A stretch of DNA of 64,000 bases from Martelella mediterranea (GCA_003001975.1 PVUG01000008.1:1-64000); one strand, 5' to 3'. Positions 17,124-26,306 are shown, counted from the stretch's first letter. Translations and numbers: made by a program. The notes: generated by a model not told the origin, from the sequence alone.

Positions 17124-18647
17124 TTACTTGCCGTTTTCCGTGCTGACGTTCCAGAAATAGGGCCAGGGCGAAGGCTGGAAGTCTTCCAGCGTCACCGCTT
17201 CGGCGCTCAGCGAGTTGAAATCGCCGACCTTGAAGACGGGCGCGTCTTCATAAAAGGCCTTCTGAACCTCGGCAAAGAGTTCCTTGCGCTTTTCCGGATC
17301 GGATTCCGCCAGGAACGGTCCGGTCACTGCATGCTTGGCATCGGACGCCCACCAGCCCGGATAGTCATCCGACATCCAGCCGTTCAGCGCCGGTTCGGCC
17401 GGGAACGGACCATGGGTGATGAAGATATCCCACAGGGCCGGATCGGCACGGCGCTGGGTCAGCGTCGCCCAGTCATAGACTTCCAGCTCGACCGGGAAAC
17501 CCGCCATCTTCAGATATTCGGCAGCGACCTGCGCCATCTTGTAGTGGAACTCGTACTGGCGGCTGGTGAGGATGCGCAGCGGGCTGCCGTCATATCCGGC
17601 CTCCTCGAGCATCTCCTTGGCGGCCATCGGATCGCCGTCGCCATAACGCTCGATCCCGTCTTCGGTGTGCCAGACATAGTTATCGGGATAAAGCGCACCG
17701 TTGACAGCAAAGAACTTCGGATCGCCGAAGGCTGCGAGCAGCATGTCTTCCGGGTTCAGCGCTTCCTGAACAGCATGGCGGATGCCCTTGTTGGTCATCA
17801 TGCCTTCTTTGGTGTTCATCACGAAGACCGGCGCGCCGTAAGGATCGAGCACGACCGGAACGGCCTGATCGGAGTCTTCGATGCGGCTGAAATTCTCGGT
17901 CGGCAGCGATTCGGCAAAGTCGAACTGGCCGGAAACGATGCCTTCAAGACGCGTGTTGGGGTCGGAAACCGGAACAAACCGGATCTCGTCCAGCACGGCT
18001 TCGCGCTTGCCGCTGAAGCCATTGGCAGCTTCCGAACGGGCCGCGTAATCGTCGAAGCGCACAAGCTGGATATACTGGTCGGGGCGATGCTCCTTCAGCA
18101 TATAGGGGCCGGTACCGATGAATTTCGTCAGCGGTTCGGCCAGGTTTTCCTTCGGCATGATGACAGCAGCCGAATTGTTGAAGGCCAGCAGCGACATCAG
18201 CGGCGCATAGGGCTCGTTGAGCACGATCTGCACACTGTCGTCACCGGTCGCCGTCACTTCCTTGATGTAAGGGGCGGCCTGTTTGCCGCGCGAGGCGATA
18301 TCCATCCAGCGTTCGATGGCAGCAACGACATCGCTGGAATCCATGATCGTCCCGTCATGGAACGGCACATCATCGCGAAGCGTGATGTCGTAGACCGTGC
18401 CGTCCTCCGAAATCTCCGGCATGGTAGCGGCCAGAAGCGGAACGACGTTCCACTGATCGTCATAGGTAAACAGCGTTTCGAAAATGTGCTGGGTGGTCAT
18501 GCCGACCACATCGGCGGTCGAGGCCATCGGGTCGAGTGTCGGCGGTTCACCGATGGTCGCAACATCAATGATGCCGTCGGCCAGAGCGGCAGCCGGTGCA
18601 AGCGGCAGAATCATGCAGGTCGCTGCAAGCAGCAGTCGTTTCATCAT
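17124..18647 (-). CDS. ABC transporter substrate-binding protein, family 5
   Basis: 507 residues. Signal peptide MKRLLLAATCMILPLAPAAALA is followed by a periplasmic SBP_bac_5 domain: the start IDVATIGEPPTLDPMAS, then ITLRDDVPFHDGT, the FIGTGPYMLKE motif, and the C-terminal ending. This is the ligand receptor for the DppB/DppC-type permeases and fused ATPase of the locus. Family 5 proteins bind peptides but also glycosides and opines, and the neighbouring GH1 gene favours a glycosylated ligand. It is the first gene of the operon, with AAGGGGA before the ATG. Confidence 0.95.
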   Translation of the reverse strand: MMKRLLLAATCMILPLAPAAALADGIIDVATIGEPPTLDPMASTADVVGMTTQHIFETLFTYDDQWNVVPLLAATMPEISEDGTVYDITLRDDVPFHDGTIMDSSDVVAAIERWMDIASRGKQAAPYIKEVTATGDDSVQIVLNEPYAPLMSLLAFNNSAAVIMPKENLAEPLTKFIGTGPYMLKEHRPDQYIQLVRFDDYAARSEAANGFSGKREAVLDEIRFVPVSDPNTRLEGIVSGQFDFAESLPTENFSRIEDSDQAVPVVLDPYGAPVFVMNTKEGMMTNKGIRHAVQEALNPEDMLLAAFGDPKFFAVNGALYPDNYVWHTEDGIERYGDGDPMAAKEMLEEAGYDGSPLRILTSRQYEFHYKMAQVAAEYLKMAGFPVELEVYDWATLTQRRADPALWDIFITHGPFPAEPALNGWMSDDYPGWWASDAKHAVTGPFLAESDPEKRKELFAEVQKAFYEDAPVFKVGDFNSLSAEAVTLEDFQPSPWPYFWNVSTENGK

Positions 18648-18670
18648 GAGGAAGTCCCCTTCATTTATTC

Positions 18671-18687
18671 CGTTATAATGGCATAAC
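18671..18687. promoter_or_regulatory. Candidate operator upstream of the locus A binding-protein gene
   Basis: CGTTATAATGGCATAAC contains inverted GTTAT/ATAAC arms and continues into ATAACAGTTAT, an 11-base palindrome. It resembles the sequence at 11183-11198 beside iclR, suggesting a common IclR site. It lies 24 bases before the start codon, downstream of the candidate promoter, where a bound repressor would block transcription. Confidence 0.4.
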
Positions 18688-19007
18688 AGTTATTATTATG
18701 ATATTAGTGGCCAGAACGGCGCGGCTGTCAAGTACCCGCTTCAACTTTCCGCGAAGGACGTTTTGAAGCAGCCGAATGGATCGCAACGGCCCAATCCCGC
18801 GGCATTTGAAATGACTCTGGACAGGCATCAGCGCACGATTTCGAGCCCAGCCTCCCCGACGCGTTACCGGCTCATAAGGCTTGATACAGAAGGGTTTTTC
18901 ACGATGGAAAACCATGCCGCCCACGCCTGCATGACCGACAATCCGGGAGCATGCCCTGAGCAGGGCAAAGATTATTCTTTACGCAAAAAGGACCAGTGCA
19001 TAATAAA

Positions 19008-19036
19008 TTGACATACTCCCAAAATTTCTCTAGTTG
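19008..19036 (+). promoter_or_regulatory. Weak candidate sigma-70 promoter for locus B
   Basis: A perfect TTGACA at 19008-19013 is followed after 17 bases by TAGTTG, a poor -10. It lies about 40 bases before the start of the binding-protein gene. The -35 is convincing but the -10 is not. Confidence 0.3.
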
Positions 19037-19077
19037 GAAAAAAGTTTTCCCTTTCGAGATAGCGAAGGACCTCCCGC

Positions 19078-20115
19078 ATGCCGCATATCAAGACTTTTCT
19101 CCGGGCCGGCGCGGTTGCCGCCCTGTTTTCGCTGCCCGCGCTTTCCGCCCATGCCGAGGAAACCTTCGTCGTTTCCAACTGGGGCTATTCCAACGATTTC
19201 TACGAGCCCTTCATTTTCGAACCCTTCGAGAAGGAGCATAACGTCAGGATCGTGGTCGAGACCGGCGGCGCGCCGGAGCGGCTGAACAAGGCCCGTATCC
19301 GCGGCGGCGTCGATGTCATTCTGCTGACCGACAAGTTCTCCCAGATCGGCATCGATCAGGGCGCTTTCGAAAAGATCGATTCCTCGAAGCTTTCCAATCT
19401 CGACGAACTCTACGATGCCGCCCAGCACCCGCAGGGCGATTACGGCCCGGCCTATACATTCGGCCGCTATGGCATCGTTTATGACAAGACCCGCACCGAT
19501 ACGCCGATCACCTCGTGGTGCGACCTGTGGCGGGAAGACTTTGAGAGCTCTATCGCCATGCCCGCCTTCAACACCACCGGCGGTCCGTTGACGGTGATGA
19601 TGGCCGCAAAATGCGAAGGCACGAATGCCTTTGACGACCCGGATGCCGCCTTTGCCAAGATGGCGGAGCTGAAGCCGAATATCGTCAAGACTTTCTCGTC
19701 CGGCTCGGAACTGACCAACCTGCTTTCCACCGGCGAAGCCTTTATCGGTCTCGCCCAGGACTATGCCTTCCCGGCCATCCAGTCGGCCAACCCGAATATC
19801 GGCTGGGCCGAGTTGAAGGAAGGCGATTTCCGGATGATGAACACCTACAACATCCCGAAAAACGCCAAGCACAAGGATCTGGCGCTGGCCTTCATCGACT
19901 TTTCGCTGTCCCGACAGGCCCAGAAAGATGCGGCCGTCGAACTGGTCAGCGGTTCCGGCCCGGTCAACAAGACCGTCGAACTGACGCCGGAAGAAGCCTC
20001 CAAGCTTGTCTATGGCGAAAAGGCCGTGCTCAGCATGCAGCCGACGCCCTATGACAAGCTGCTGAAGGTCAATGACGACTGGGAACGCCGCTGGAACGAC
20101 GTGTTCGGACGCTGA
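19078..20115 (+). CDS. ABC transporter substrate-binding protein, spermidine/putrescine type
   Basis: 345 residues. A signal peptide ending SAHAEE precedes a PotD-like SBP_bac_1/8 domain: FVVSNWGYSNDFYEPFIFEPFEKE, then VVETGGAPERLNKA, and a lobe with TFGRYGIVYDKTR. It probably delivers a small cationic or polar nitrogen compound to the permeases that follow. The start at 19078 is preceded by GGACCTCCCGC with no strong Shine-Dalgarno. The next gene starts 11 bases after the stop. The ligand cannot be read from sequence; the enzymes downstream suggest a carbamoylated or D-amino compound. Confidence 0.92.
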   Translation: MPHIKTFLRAGAVAALFSLPALSAHAEETFVVSNWGYSNDFYEPFIFEPFEKEHNVRIVVETGGAPERLNKARIRGGVDVILLTDKFSQIGIDQGAFEKIDSSKLSNLDELYDAAQHPQGDYGPAYTFGRYGIVYDKTRTDTPITSWCDLWREDFESSIAMPAFNTTGGPLTVMMAAKCEGTNAFDDPDAAFAKMAELKPNIVKTFSSGSELTNLLSTGEAFIGLAQDYAFPAIQSANPNIGWAELKEGDFRMMNTYNIPKNAKHKDLALAFIDFSLSRQAQKDAAVELVSGSGPVNKTVELTPEEASKLVYGEKAVLSMQPTPYDKLLKVNDDWERRWNDVFGR

Positions 20116-20126
20116 CGGACGCAAAG

Positions 20127-20987
20127 TTGACTTCCCGCGTTTCCCCCGCACAGCGCATCAGCGCGCTTGGCCCGTGGTTGCTGGTTCTGCCGGCAACCGC
20201 GGTGCTCGTTTTCATTCTGGTCATTCCGGTGGCCGGAACCCTTGCCGAGAGCTTTTCCAACCCGGCAGGCCTGTTTGCCAATTATCGCGACTTCTTTGCC
20301 GACGATTATAACCGCACGGTGATGATCCGCTCGTTCCGCATCGCCTTTCTGTCGACGGTGACGGCGCTCATCCTCGGTTTCGCCGGGGCCTACATGATCG
20401 CCAATGCATCGCCGGGTCTCAAGCGCGTGCTGCTGATCCTGTCGGTGTTTCCGCTGCTCACCAGCGTGGTCGTGCGCTCCTTCTCCTTTATGGCGATCCT
20501 CGGCCGCAACGGCGTGGTCAACACGCTTTTGATGAAGGCGGGGCTGATCGGCGAACCGCTTGAAATGCTGTTCACGCAGGGCGCGGTGATTGCCGGTCTG
20601 GCCTATCTGTTCACGCCGCTGATGATCCTGTCGCTGGTCGGCGTGCTCGAGAATATCGAGGACGATCTCTATCTTGCCGCCGGTTCGCTCGGCGCTTCGC
20701 CCGTCTCGGTGTTCTTTCAGGTCACCCTGCCGCTGGCCGTGCCCGGCATGATCGTCGGCTCGATCCTGGTCTTTACGGGATCGCTTGCCACCTTCGTCAC
20801 ACCAACGCTACTGGGCGGCGAACCGCAGATGACGCTGGCGACCCTGCTTTACCAGAAGGCGATGATCTCGTTCGACTGGGGCGTGGCCAACACCATTGCC
20901 GCGATCATGATGGGGACCGCGATCTTCTGCGTGGTCGTGCTCGGCACCATCGCCGGCAGAATGACGGCCCGGAGGGCAGCAGCATGA
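20127..20987 (+). CDS. ABC transporter permease (PotB type)
   Basis: 286 residues with six predicted membrane helices in a BPD_transp_1 domain. The N-terminus LGPWLLVLPATAVLVFILVIPVAGTL is PotB/CysU-like, and the cytoplasmic EAA loop reads LAAGSLGASPVSVFFQVTLP. It pairs with the next gene. Stop and start overlap by four bases (ATGA). Confidence 0.94.
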   Translation: MTSRVSPAQRISALGPWLLVLPATAVLVFILVIPVAGTLAESFSNPAGLFANYRDFFADDYNRTVMIRSFRIAFLSTVTALILGFAGAYMIANASPGLKRVLLILSVFPLLTSVVVRSFSFMAILGRNGVVNTLLMKAGLIGEPLEMLFTQGAVIAGLAYLFTPLMILSLVGVLENIEDDLYLAAGSLGASPVSVFFQVTLPLAVPGMIVGSILVFTGSLATFVTPTLLGGEPQMTLATLLYQKAMISFDWGVANTIAAIMMGTAIFCVVVLGTIAGRMTARRAAA

Positions 20988-21775
20988 CCGGACGCCGCAT
21001 TCACCCGCTTTCAAAGGCCTTCGGCTGGCTGGTCATCCTGTTTCTGGCAGGCCCGATCGTCATCGTCATCGGCACATCGGTCAGCGATACCCGTTATCTG
21101 GCGTTTCCGCCGCAGGGCTTCACGCTCAAATGGTATGCCAATGTGTTCAACCATTCCGGCTTTCTCGACACCTTCATCATCTCGATGCAGGTGGCCGTCG
21201 GCGGCACGCTGATCGCGCTCGTCACCGGGCTGGCGGCAGCCTATGCGCTGAACCGCTACCGGATGAAAATTCCCGGCTGGTATGGCTCGGTGTTCTTCCT
21301 GCCGTTCTTCATTCCGGAAATCGTCTTCGGCTTTTCGCTGCTGAAAACCCTGATCGTGCAGTTCGAATTGCCGATCCTGCCGTCGCTGATCCTCGGCCAT
21401 GCGATCCTGTGCCTGCCCTATATGGTGCGGGTCATCGGCGCCAGTCTTGCCGGTTTCGACTTCTCGATTCAGGAAGCCGCCGTCAGCCTGGGTATGCATC
21501 CGGCAAAGGCGTTCTGGACCATTGTCCTGCCGAATATCCGCTCCGGCGTGATCGCCGGCATGGTGCTCGCCTTCATCACCTCGCTGAATGATATGGCGGT
21601 GGCGCTGTTTCTGACCGGTCCCGGCATTTCCACGTTGCCGATCGAAGTCTTCACCTATGTCCAGCAGTTTTTCGATCCGACCGTCAGCGCCGTTTCCGTG
21701 CTTCTGATGGGCGTCACCATCCTCGTCATGGTGCTGATCGAACGCAGTCTCGGTCTGTCGAAGACCGTTCAATAG
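20984..21775 (+). CDS. ABC transporter permease (PotC type)
   Basis: 263 residues, six membrane helices. It has the SVSDTRYLAFPPQGFTLKWY start region typical of PotC proteins and the EAA loop QEAAVSLGMHPAKAFWTIVLP. It is translationally coupled to the PotB-type gene, and the ATPase gene follows eight bases later with AGGAG before its ATG. Confidence 0.94.
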   Translation: MTGRRIHPLSKAFGWLVILFLAGPIVIVIGTSVSDTRYLAFPPQGFTLKWYANVFNHSGFLDTFIISMQVAVGGTLIALVTGLAAAYALNRYRMKIPGWYGSVFFLPFFIPEIVFGFSLLKTLIVQFELPILPSLILGHAILCLPYMVRVIGASLAGFDFSIQEAAVSLGMHPAKAFWTIVLPNIRSGVIAGMVLAFITSLNDMAVALFLTGPGISTLPIEVFTYVQQFFDPTVSAVSVLLMGVTILVMVLIERSLGLSKTVQ

Positions 21776-21783
21776 GAGTTCAA

Positions 21784-22860
21784 ATGGCTGAAAACGCCGT
21801 CATTCTGAACAATGTCACCGCCCATTACGGCACGACGCAGGTTCTCCACGGGCTGAACCTTTCCGTTGGCGAGGGCGAACTGGTTTCGCTTCTGGGCTCC
21901 AGCGGCTGCGGCAAGACGACGACGCTGCGCCTGCTCGCCGGATTCCTGCAGCCCACCGGCGGCAGCATTTCGGTTGCCGGGCGCGATGTCACCGGCCTGC
22001 CGCCGCACAAGCGCGATGCCGGCATCGTGTTCCAGAACTATGCGCTGTTCCCGCATCTTTCCGTTGCCGAAAATGTCGGCTTCGGCCTGAAACAGCGCAA
22101 GGTGGCCACGGCCGAACGAGAAAGGCGCGTTGCCGACATGCTGGCCCGCGTTGGGCTGACGGGCTTTGCCGACCGCCTGCCCGCTGCCCTTTCCGGCGGC
22201 CAGCGCCAGCGCGTTGCCGTGGCCCGCGCGCTTGCCATCGACCCGCCGCTCCTGATGTTCGACGAACCGCTTTCCAATCTCGACGCCAAGCTGCGCGTCG
22301 ACATGCGGGTGGAAATCCGCGAATTGCAGAAGGCCAACAACCGCACCGCCATCTATGTGACCCACGATCAGGAAGAGGCATTTTCCATTTCCGACCGCGT
22401 GGCGATCATGAATGCAGGCAACATCGTCCAGCTTGATACGCCGGAAGTGCTTTACACGCGCCCCGTCAACGCCTTCGTCGCCCGCTTCGTCGGCTTCGAC
22501 AATCTGATCGCCATGCGGGTGATCCGCAGGGATGGCGCAAAGGTGACGGCGGCGCTGGAAAATGGCGGCGAAATCGTCCTCGACGAGGCCCTCACCGGGC
22601 CGCTGCCCGAGCGCTTCACCATCGGCGCGCGCCCGGAAGGTCTGACGCTCACCGATGCGGGCAGCGCCAATGCCATCGCCGGAACCACGCATATGCGTTC
22701 CTATCTCGGCCGCGCCTATCAATACAAGATCGAGACGTCGACCGGCGTCCTGATCGCCAACGGCCCGCTGCAAAACCCGATCGATGCCGGGCAGAATGTC
22801 GGCCTTGCCTTCGATTTCGCCCATTGCTGCATTCTCGAGGATGCCGGGGAAACGCCATGA
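21784..22860 (+). CDS. ABC transporter ATP-binding protein (PotA type)
   Basis: 358 residues. Nucleotide-binding domain with GSSGCGKTT (Walker A), LSGGQRQRVAVARAL (signature), LMFDEPLSNLD (Walker B) and the switch histidine in VTHDQEEA. The C-terminal TOBE_2 domain (about 260-355) is typical of MalK/PotA-type ATPases with regulatory tails. It forms the importer with the two preceding permeases. The stop overlaps the hydrolase start by four bases. Confidence 0.96.
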   Translation: MAENAVILNNVTAHYGTTQVLHGLNLSVGEGELVSLLGSSGCGKTTTLRLLAGFLQPTGGSISVAGRDVTGLPPHKRDAGIVFQNYALFPHLSVAENVGFGLKQRKVATAERERRVADMLARVGLTGFADRLPAALSGGQRQRVAVARALAIDPPLLMFDEPLSNLDAKLRVDMRVEIRELQKANNRTAIYVTHDQEEAFSISDRVAIMNAGNIVQLDTPEVLYTRPVNAFVARFVGFDNLIAMRVIRRDGAKVTAALENGGEIVLDEALTGPLPERFTIGARPEGLTLTDAGSANAIAGTTHMRSYLGRAYQYKIETSTGVLIANGPLQNPIDAGQNVGLAFDFAHCCILEDAGETP

Positions 22861-23789
22861 GCCGGACAATTGTCGCCGCCGCCGCGCAGATGGGGCCGAT
22901 TGCCCGTTCGGACACGCGCAAGGCCGTTGTCGAACGCCTGATCGCACTTCTGGGCGAGGCATCGTCCCGCGGGGCGGAACTCGTGATTTTTCCCGAGCTG
23001 ACGCTGACGACCTTCTTTCCGCGCTGGCACATGACCGACCCGGCAGAAATCGACGCTTTCTATGAAACCGAGATGCCGGGACCGGAAACGCAGACGCTTT
23101 TCGACGCGGCGAAGCGGCTGAAGATCGGCTTTTATCTCGGCTACGCGGAACTGGCCGTCGAGGATGGTGTAAAGCATCGCTACAACACGTCCGTTCTGGT
23201 TGATCGCGACGGCAGGATCGTCGGCAAATACCGCAAGATCCATCTGCCCGGCTGGGATGCGCCACAGCCGGATCTGAAATCCCAGCATCTGGAAAAATAC
23301 TATTTCGAACCCGGCAATCTCGGCTTCAACGTGTTCGAGACGATGGGAACGCGCATCGGCATGGCGATTTGCAATGACCGCCGCTGGCCGGAAACCTATC
23401 GCGTAATGGCGCTGAAGGGGTCGGAAATGATCCTCGTCGGCTACAACACGCCGGACGACCACACCGGCAATTTCGATTTCGACAGCCTGACGCAGTTTCA
23501 CAATCAGCTGTCGATCCAGGCGGGTGCCTACCAGAATTCCAACTGGGTGGTGGCGACGGCCAAGGCGGGCCATGAGGAGGGCTCGAACCTGATCGGCCAG
23601 TCGATGATTGTCGCCCCCTCCGGCCAGATCGTCGCCATGGCGGTTTCGACCGCCGACGAAGTGGTGGTGGCGAAATGCGATCTCGACATGGCGAAACTCT
23701 ACCGCAAGACCATTTTCGACTTTGCCCGTCACCGCGAGCCGGAACAGTACCGGCTGATTGTCGAGACAAAGGGACCGGTCACGGACTGA
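22857..23789 (+). CDS. N-carbamoyl-D-amino-acid hydrolase
   Basis: 310 residues of the nitrilase/carbon-nitrogen hydrolase superfamily, closely resembling the Agrobacterium D-carbamoylase. The catalytic triad falls at the same numbers as in that enzyme: Glu47 (FPELTLTTFFPRW), Lys127 (YRKIHLPGW) and Cys172 (ICNDRRWPE). The substrate-pocket segments YNTP and QAGAYQNSNW are also present. The reaction releases ammonia and carbon dioxide from an N-carbamoyl-D-amino acid, yielding the free D-amino acid. The start at 22857 overlaps the ATPase stop by ATGA, tying the enzyme to the importer. No hydantoinase gene is in the window. Confidence 0.93.
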   Translation: MSRTIVAAAAQMGPIARSDTRKAVVERLIALLGEASSRGAELVIFPELTLTTFFPRWHMTDPAEIDAFYETEMPGPETQTLFDAAKRLKIGFYLGYAELAVEDGVKHRYNTSVLVDRDGRIVGKYRKIHLPGWDAPQPDLKSQHLEKYYFEPGNLGFNVFETMGTRIGMAICNDRRWPETYRVMALKGSEMILVGYNTPDDHTGNFDFDSLTQFHNQLSIQAGAYQNSNWVVATAKAGHEEGSNLIGQSMIVAPSGQIVAMAVSTADEVVVAKCDLDMAKLYRKTIFDFARHREPEQYRLIVETKGPVTD

Positions 23790-23825
23790 TTGAATGCAAG
23801 ATCCGACGCATGGGGAGGAACGACA

Positions 23826-24464
23826 ATGAGCCAGCCGGAACCGGCATCTGCCAGCGAACAGACCGAAGCCAGTTCGGTCTCCCGCATCCTGTCCGACCTG
23901 CGCCGTGAAAACGGCTGGACGCTTGCCGAGGTGTCGAAAAGAACCGGCGTTTCGATTTCAGCGCTTTCCAAGATTGAAAACGGCCAGAGTCAGCCCGCCT
24001 ATTCCGTGCTGACCCGGCTTTCGGGCGGCCTCGGCCTCGATTTTGCCGATCTTCTGGAGGGCAAGGCCGCGCGCCCGAGCTTCGCCCGCGCCGCCCGCGC
24101 CATTACCCGCAGGGGTGAAGGTCGGCATCTGGAAAACGACATGGGCGCCTACCGTATGCTTTCCACCGAGCTTGCGGACAAGGCGCTGACGCCGATGGTG
24201 ATCGATATCCCGCCGCGTGACGACAACACGCCCCCTGCCCGCAGCACCCACAGCGGCGAGGAATTCGTCTATGTGCTTGCCGGCGATGTGATTTTCGAAA
24301 TGTCGCCCTATGCGCCTGTTGTGCTGGCGGAAGGCGACACCGTCTATTTCGACGCCGCCTCCGAGCACGGGTTTTATGCCGCAGGCCCCGGCAATGCCCG
24401 AATTCTTTCCATCTGCTATTCCGGTTCGGGCGATGCGCCGGACCAGTTCACGGTGTCCTCATGA
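23826..24464 (+). CDS. XRE helix-turn-helix / cupin regulator
   Basis: 212 residues. An N-terminal HTH_3 domain (residues 20-75: ILSDLRRENGWTLAEVSKRTGVS, then ALSKIENGQSQPA) is fused to a C-terminal cupin_2 sensor domain (about 120-205, HSGEEFVYVLAGDV and the second histidine in EHGFYAAG). Proteins of this build control amino acid or polyamine catabolism (PuuR-like) and bind the ligand or metal in the cupin. It sits inside the operon between the hydrolase and the adenine-deaminase-like gene, so it likely senses the pathway substrate. GGGAGGA precedes the ATG at 23826. Confidence 0.92.
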   Translation: MSQPEPASASEQTEASSVSRILSDLRRENGWTLAEVSKRTGVSISALSKIENGQSQPAYSVLTRLSGGLGLDFADLLEGKAARPSFARAARAITRRGEGRHLENDMGAYRMLSTELADKALTPMVIDIPPRDDNTPPARSTHSGEEFVYVLAGDVIFEMSPYAPVVLAEGDTVYFDAASEHGFYAAGPGNARILSICYSGSGDAPDQFTVSS

Positions 24465-26302
24465 TCGATGCAAGTTCCGAAGTCCGGCTACGCCAGAAAC
24501 TAACCCTTGTCGCGCTCGCCAAAGCCCCTGCCGACCGTATTCTGCGGGTCGGCAGGCTGCTCGACACGGCGACGCGGACATGGAGCGATAATCAGGAAAT
24601 CGTCATCTCCGGCGACCGGATCGCCTATGTCGGCCCCGCCGGCTCATGGCCCGGCCATTGCGATGTCATTGACGAGCGCCCCGACCTGATGGCGATCCCC
24701 GGCCTCGGCGAGGTGCACAAGCATATCGAAAGCTCGCATCTGACGCCGGAATGGGAGGCGGCGCTGGTGATGCCGCGCGGCAATACCTGGACCTGCGAGG
24801 CAAGCCACGAATTCTCCAATGTGCGCGGCTCGAAGACGCTTGATTTCTGGATGACGGCGCGGGCCAACGGCTCGCCGCTGAAGATCTTTCCGCTGCCGGG
24901 TTCCGCCGTGCCGCCGACGGCCTATGAGCATGGCGGCGGCTGGCTTGGCCATGACGAGCAGCGCGATTTTCTGGCGGGCAGCCTGATGGTGGCCGGTCTT
25001 GACGAGGTGATGGACTGGCCGGCTGTCTGGAACCCGGAAAACGCTTCCCATGACCGGCTCTGGGGCATGATCGAAGCCACCTTTGCCGCACGCGGCGTAG
25101 TCGAGGGCCACGCCGCCGGGATCAGGGACCTGCCGACCATCAACGCCTTTGCCGCCGCCGGCCTTGCCTCCGACCACGAAGCGTGGACGGCAGAGGAATT
25201 CTGGGACAAGCTCACCCACGGGCTGTTTGCCGAGCTCAGACCGCATTCCATGCCCGATGTCATCAAGGGGCTTCTGGACCGCGGCCTTGCCGACTGGTCG
25301 CAGATCGCCTTTGCGACCGACGACCGTTCCGCCTCGGAAACCCTCGAGAAGGGCGCGACCGATTACAACGTCCGCCTCGCCATCCAGTCCGGTCTCGCCC
25401 CCGAAATCGCCATTCAGTGCGTCACCATCAACCCCGCGCGGCACATGAGGCTGACGCCATGGGTCGGCACGATCGCGCCGGGCCGGTTTGCCGATATCGT
25501 TCTCCTGTCCGACCTCGAAAGCTTCGAAATCGCCGAAGTCTGGGCCGATGGAAAACAGGTCTCACAAGGCAAGGATTATACTCTCCCGGTTCCCGATATC
25601 GACTGGCCGAACTGGGCGAAAAACACGGTTCAGGCCGGCGGCCCCTTCAGCGCCGACGATTTCGCGATTGCAGCCGAACCGGGCCGCGAAACGATGACGG
25701 CGGCGGCGCTGCGCCCGTTCCACTGGGAAGACGATTTCCTGACCTATGAACTGCCGGTGAAAAATGGCCTCGTGCAGCGCGACACGGCGCGCAACGTCAC
25801 CAAATTCGCCATTATCGACCGGTTTTCCGGCCAAAAGTCCGTCTCGAAAATGTTCTGGGCCGGCACGGGGCCGAAGACGCCGGATTGCGCGCTGGCAAGC
25901 TCGCTCGCCCATGACAAGCACAATATCTGGTGCGTCGGCTCATCGGATGCGGCGATGGCCGCTGCCGTCAACGCGCTTGGCGAAATCGGCGGCGGCTGGG
26001 CGCTGGTGCGCAACAATAAGGTCGTTGCCACCGTGCGCTACGAGATCGCCGGGCTGATGTCGCAGCGTTCCGCCGAAGACCTCGATGCCGAAATGCAGCA
26101 GCTTTATGCCGAGGGCGAGAAGATCGAATGGATGTTCGAGCCCTCGTCCTCGCCGCGCTGGTGGCCGGGCTTCCCGGAACGCCTCGCCTTCGCAACGCTC
26201 ACCTGCGCGCCCTGGCGCTGGGTTCTGGTGGCGCCGTCCGACTATGCGCCGGAAGGCCTCGTTAATGTCGCGACCGGCGCAACACACAAGGTGGTCTGGT
26301 AA
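24461..26302 (+). CDS. Adenine-deaminase-like amidohydrolase
   Basis: 613 residues with the cog1001 architecture: amidohydrolase barrel (about 60-400) and adenine deaminase C-terminal domain (about 430-600). The metal-site residues are recognisable: HKH in GEVHKHIESS, Glu in GLDEVMDWP, His in EGHAAG, His in LASDHEAW and Asp in ATDDRS. The usual PGFIDxHxH box reads IPGLGEVHKH and DPHEI reads ASHEF, so the pocket differs from true adenine deaminases and the substrate may not be adenine. It overlaps the regulator gene by four bases and belongs to the N-carbamoyl/D-amino acid operon. Confidence 0.8.
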   Translation: MIDASSEVRLRQKLTLVALAKAPADRILRVGRLLDTATRTWSDNQEIVISGDRIAYVGPAGSWPGHCDVIDERPDLMAIPGLGEVHKHIESSHLTPEWEAALVMPRGNTWTCEASHEFSNVRGSKTLDFWMTARANGSPLKIFPLPGSAVPPTAYEHGGGWLGHDEQRDFLAGSLMVAGLDEVMDWPAVWNPENASHDRLWGMIEATFAARGVVEGHAAGIRDLPTINAFAAAGLASDHEAWTAEEFWDKLTHGLFAELRPHSMPDVIKGLLDRGLADWSQIAFATDDRSASETLEKGATDYNVRLAIQSGLAPEIAIQCVTINPARHMRLTPWVGTIAPGRFADIVLLSDLESFEIAEVWADGKQVSQGKDYTLPVPDIDWPNWAKNTVQAGGPFSADDFAIAAEPGRETMTAAALRPFHWEDDFLTYELPVKNGLVQRDTARNVTKFAIIDRFSGQKSVSKMFWAGTGPKTPDCALASSLAHDKHNIWCVGSSDAAMAAAVNALGEIGGGWALVRNNKVVATVRYEIAGLMSQRSAEDLDAEMQQLYAEGEKIEWMFEPSSSPRWWPGFPERLAFATLTCAPWRWVLVAPSDYAPEGLVNVATGATHKVVW

Positions 26303-26306
26303 GGTG

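Larger units (their letters stand above)
18648..19077. other. Divergent intergenic region between loci A and B
   Basis: 430 bases without a credible gene. The left half is AT-rich and holds the promoter and operator candidates for locus A. On the minus strand TTGACA (about 18730) is followed after 19 bases by TAATAT. The right half holds TTGACA at 19008-19013 upstream of locus B. The stretch between has ordinary GC content and shows no repeats or RNA structure that I can defend. Confidence 0.6.

Noticed and set aside
16977-18686. A 569-codon open frame on the plus strand
   Set aside because: Antisense to the family 5 binding-protein gene; no signal or domain.
18763-19011. An 82-codon frame in the 430-base gap
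   Set aside because: No ribosome site, no domain, and it overlaps the promoter candidate of locus B.
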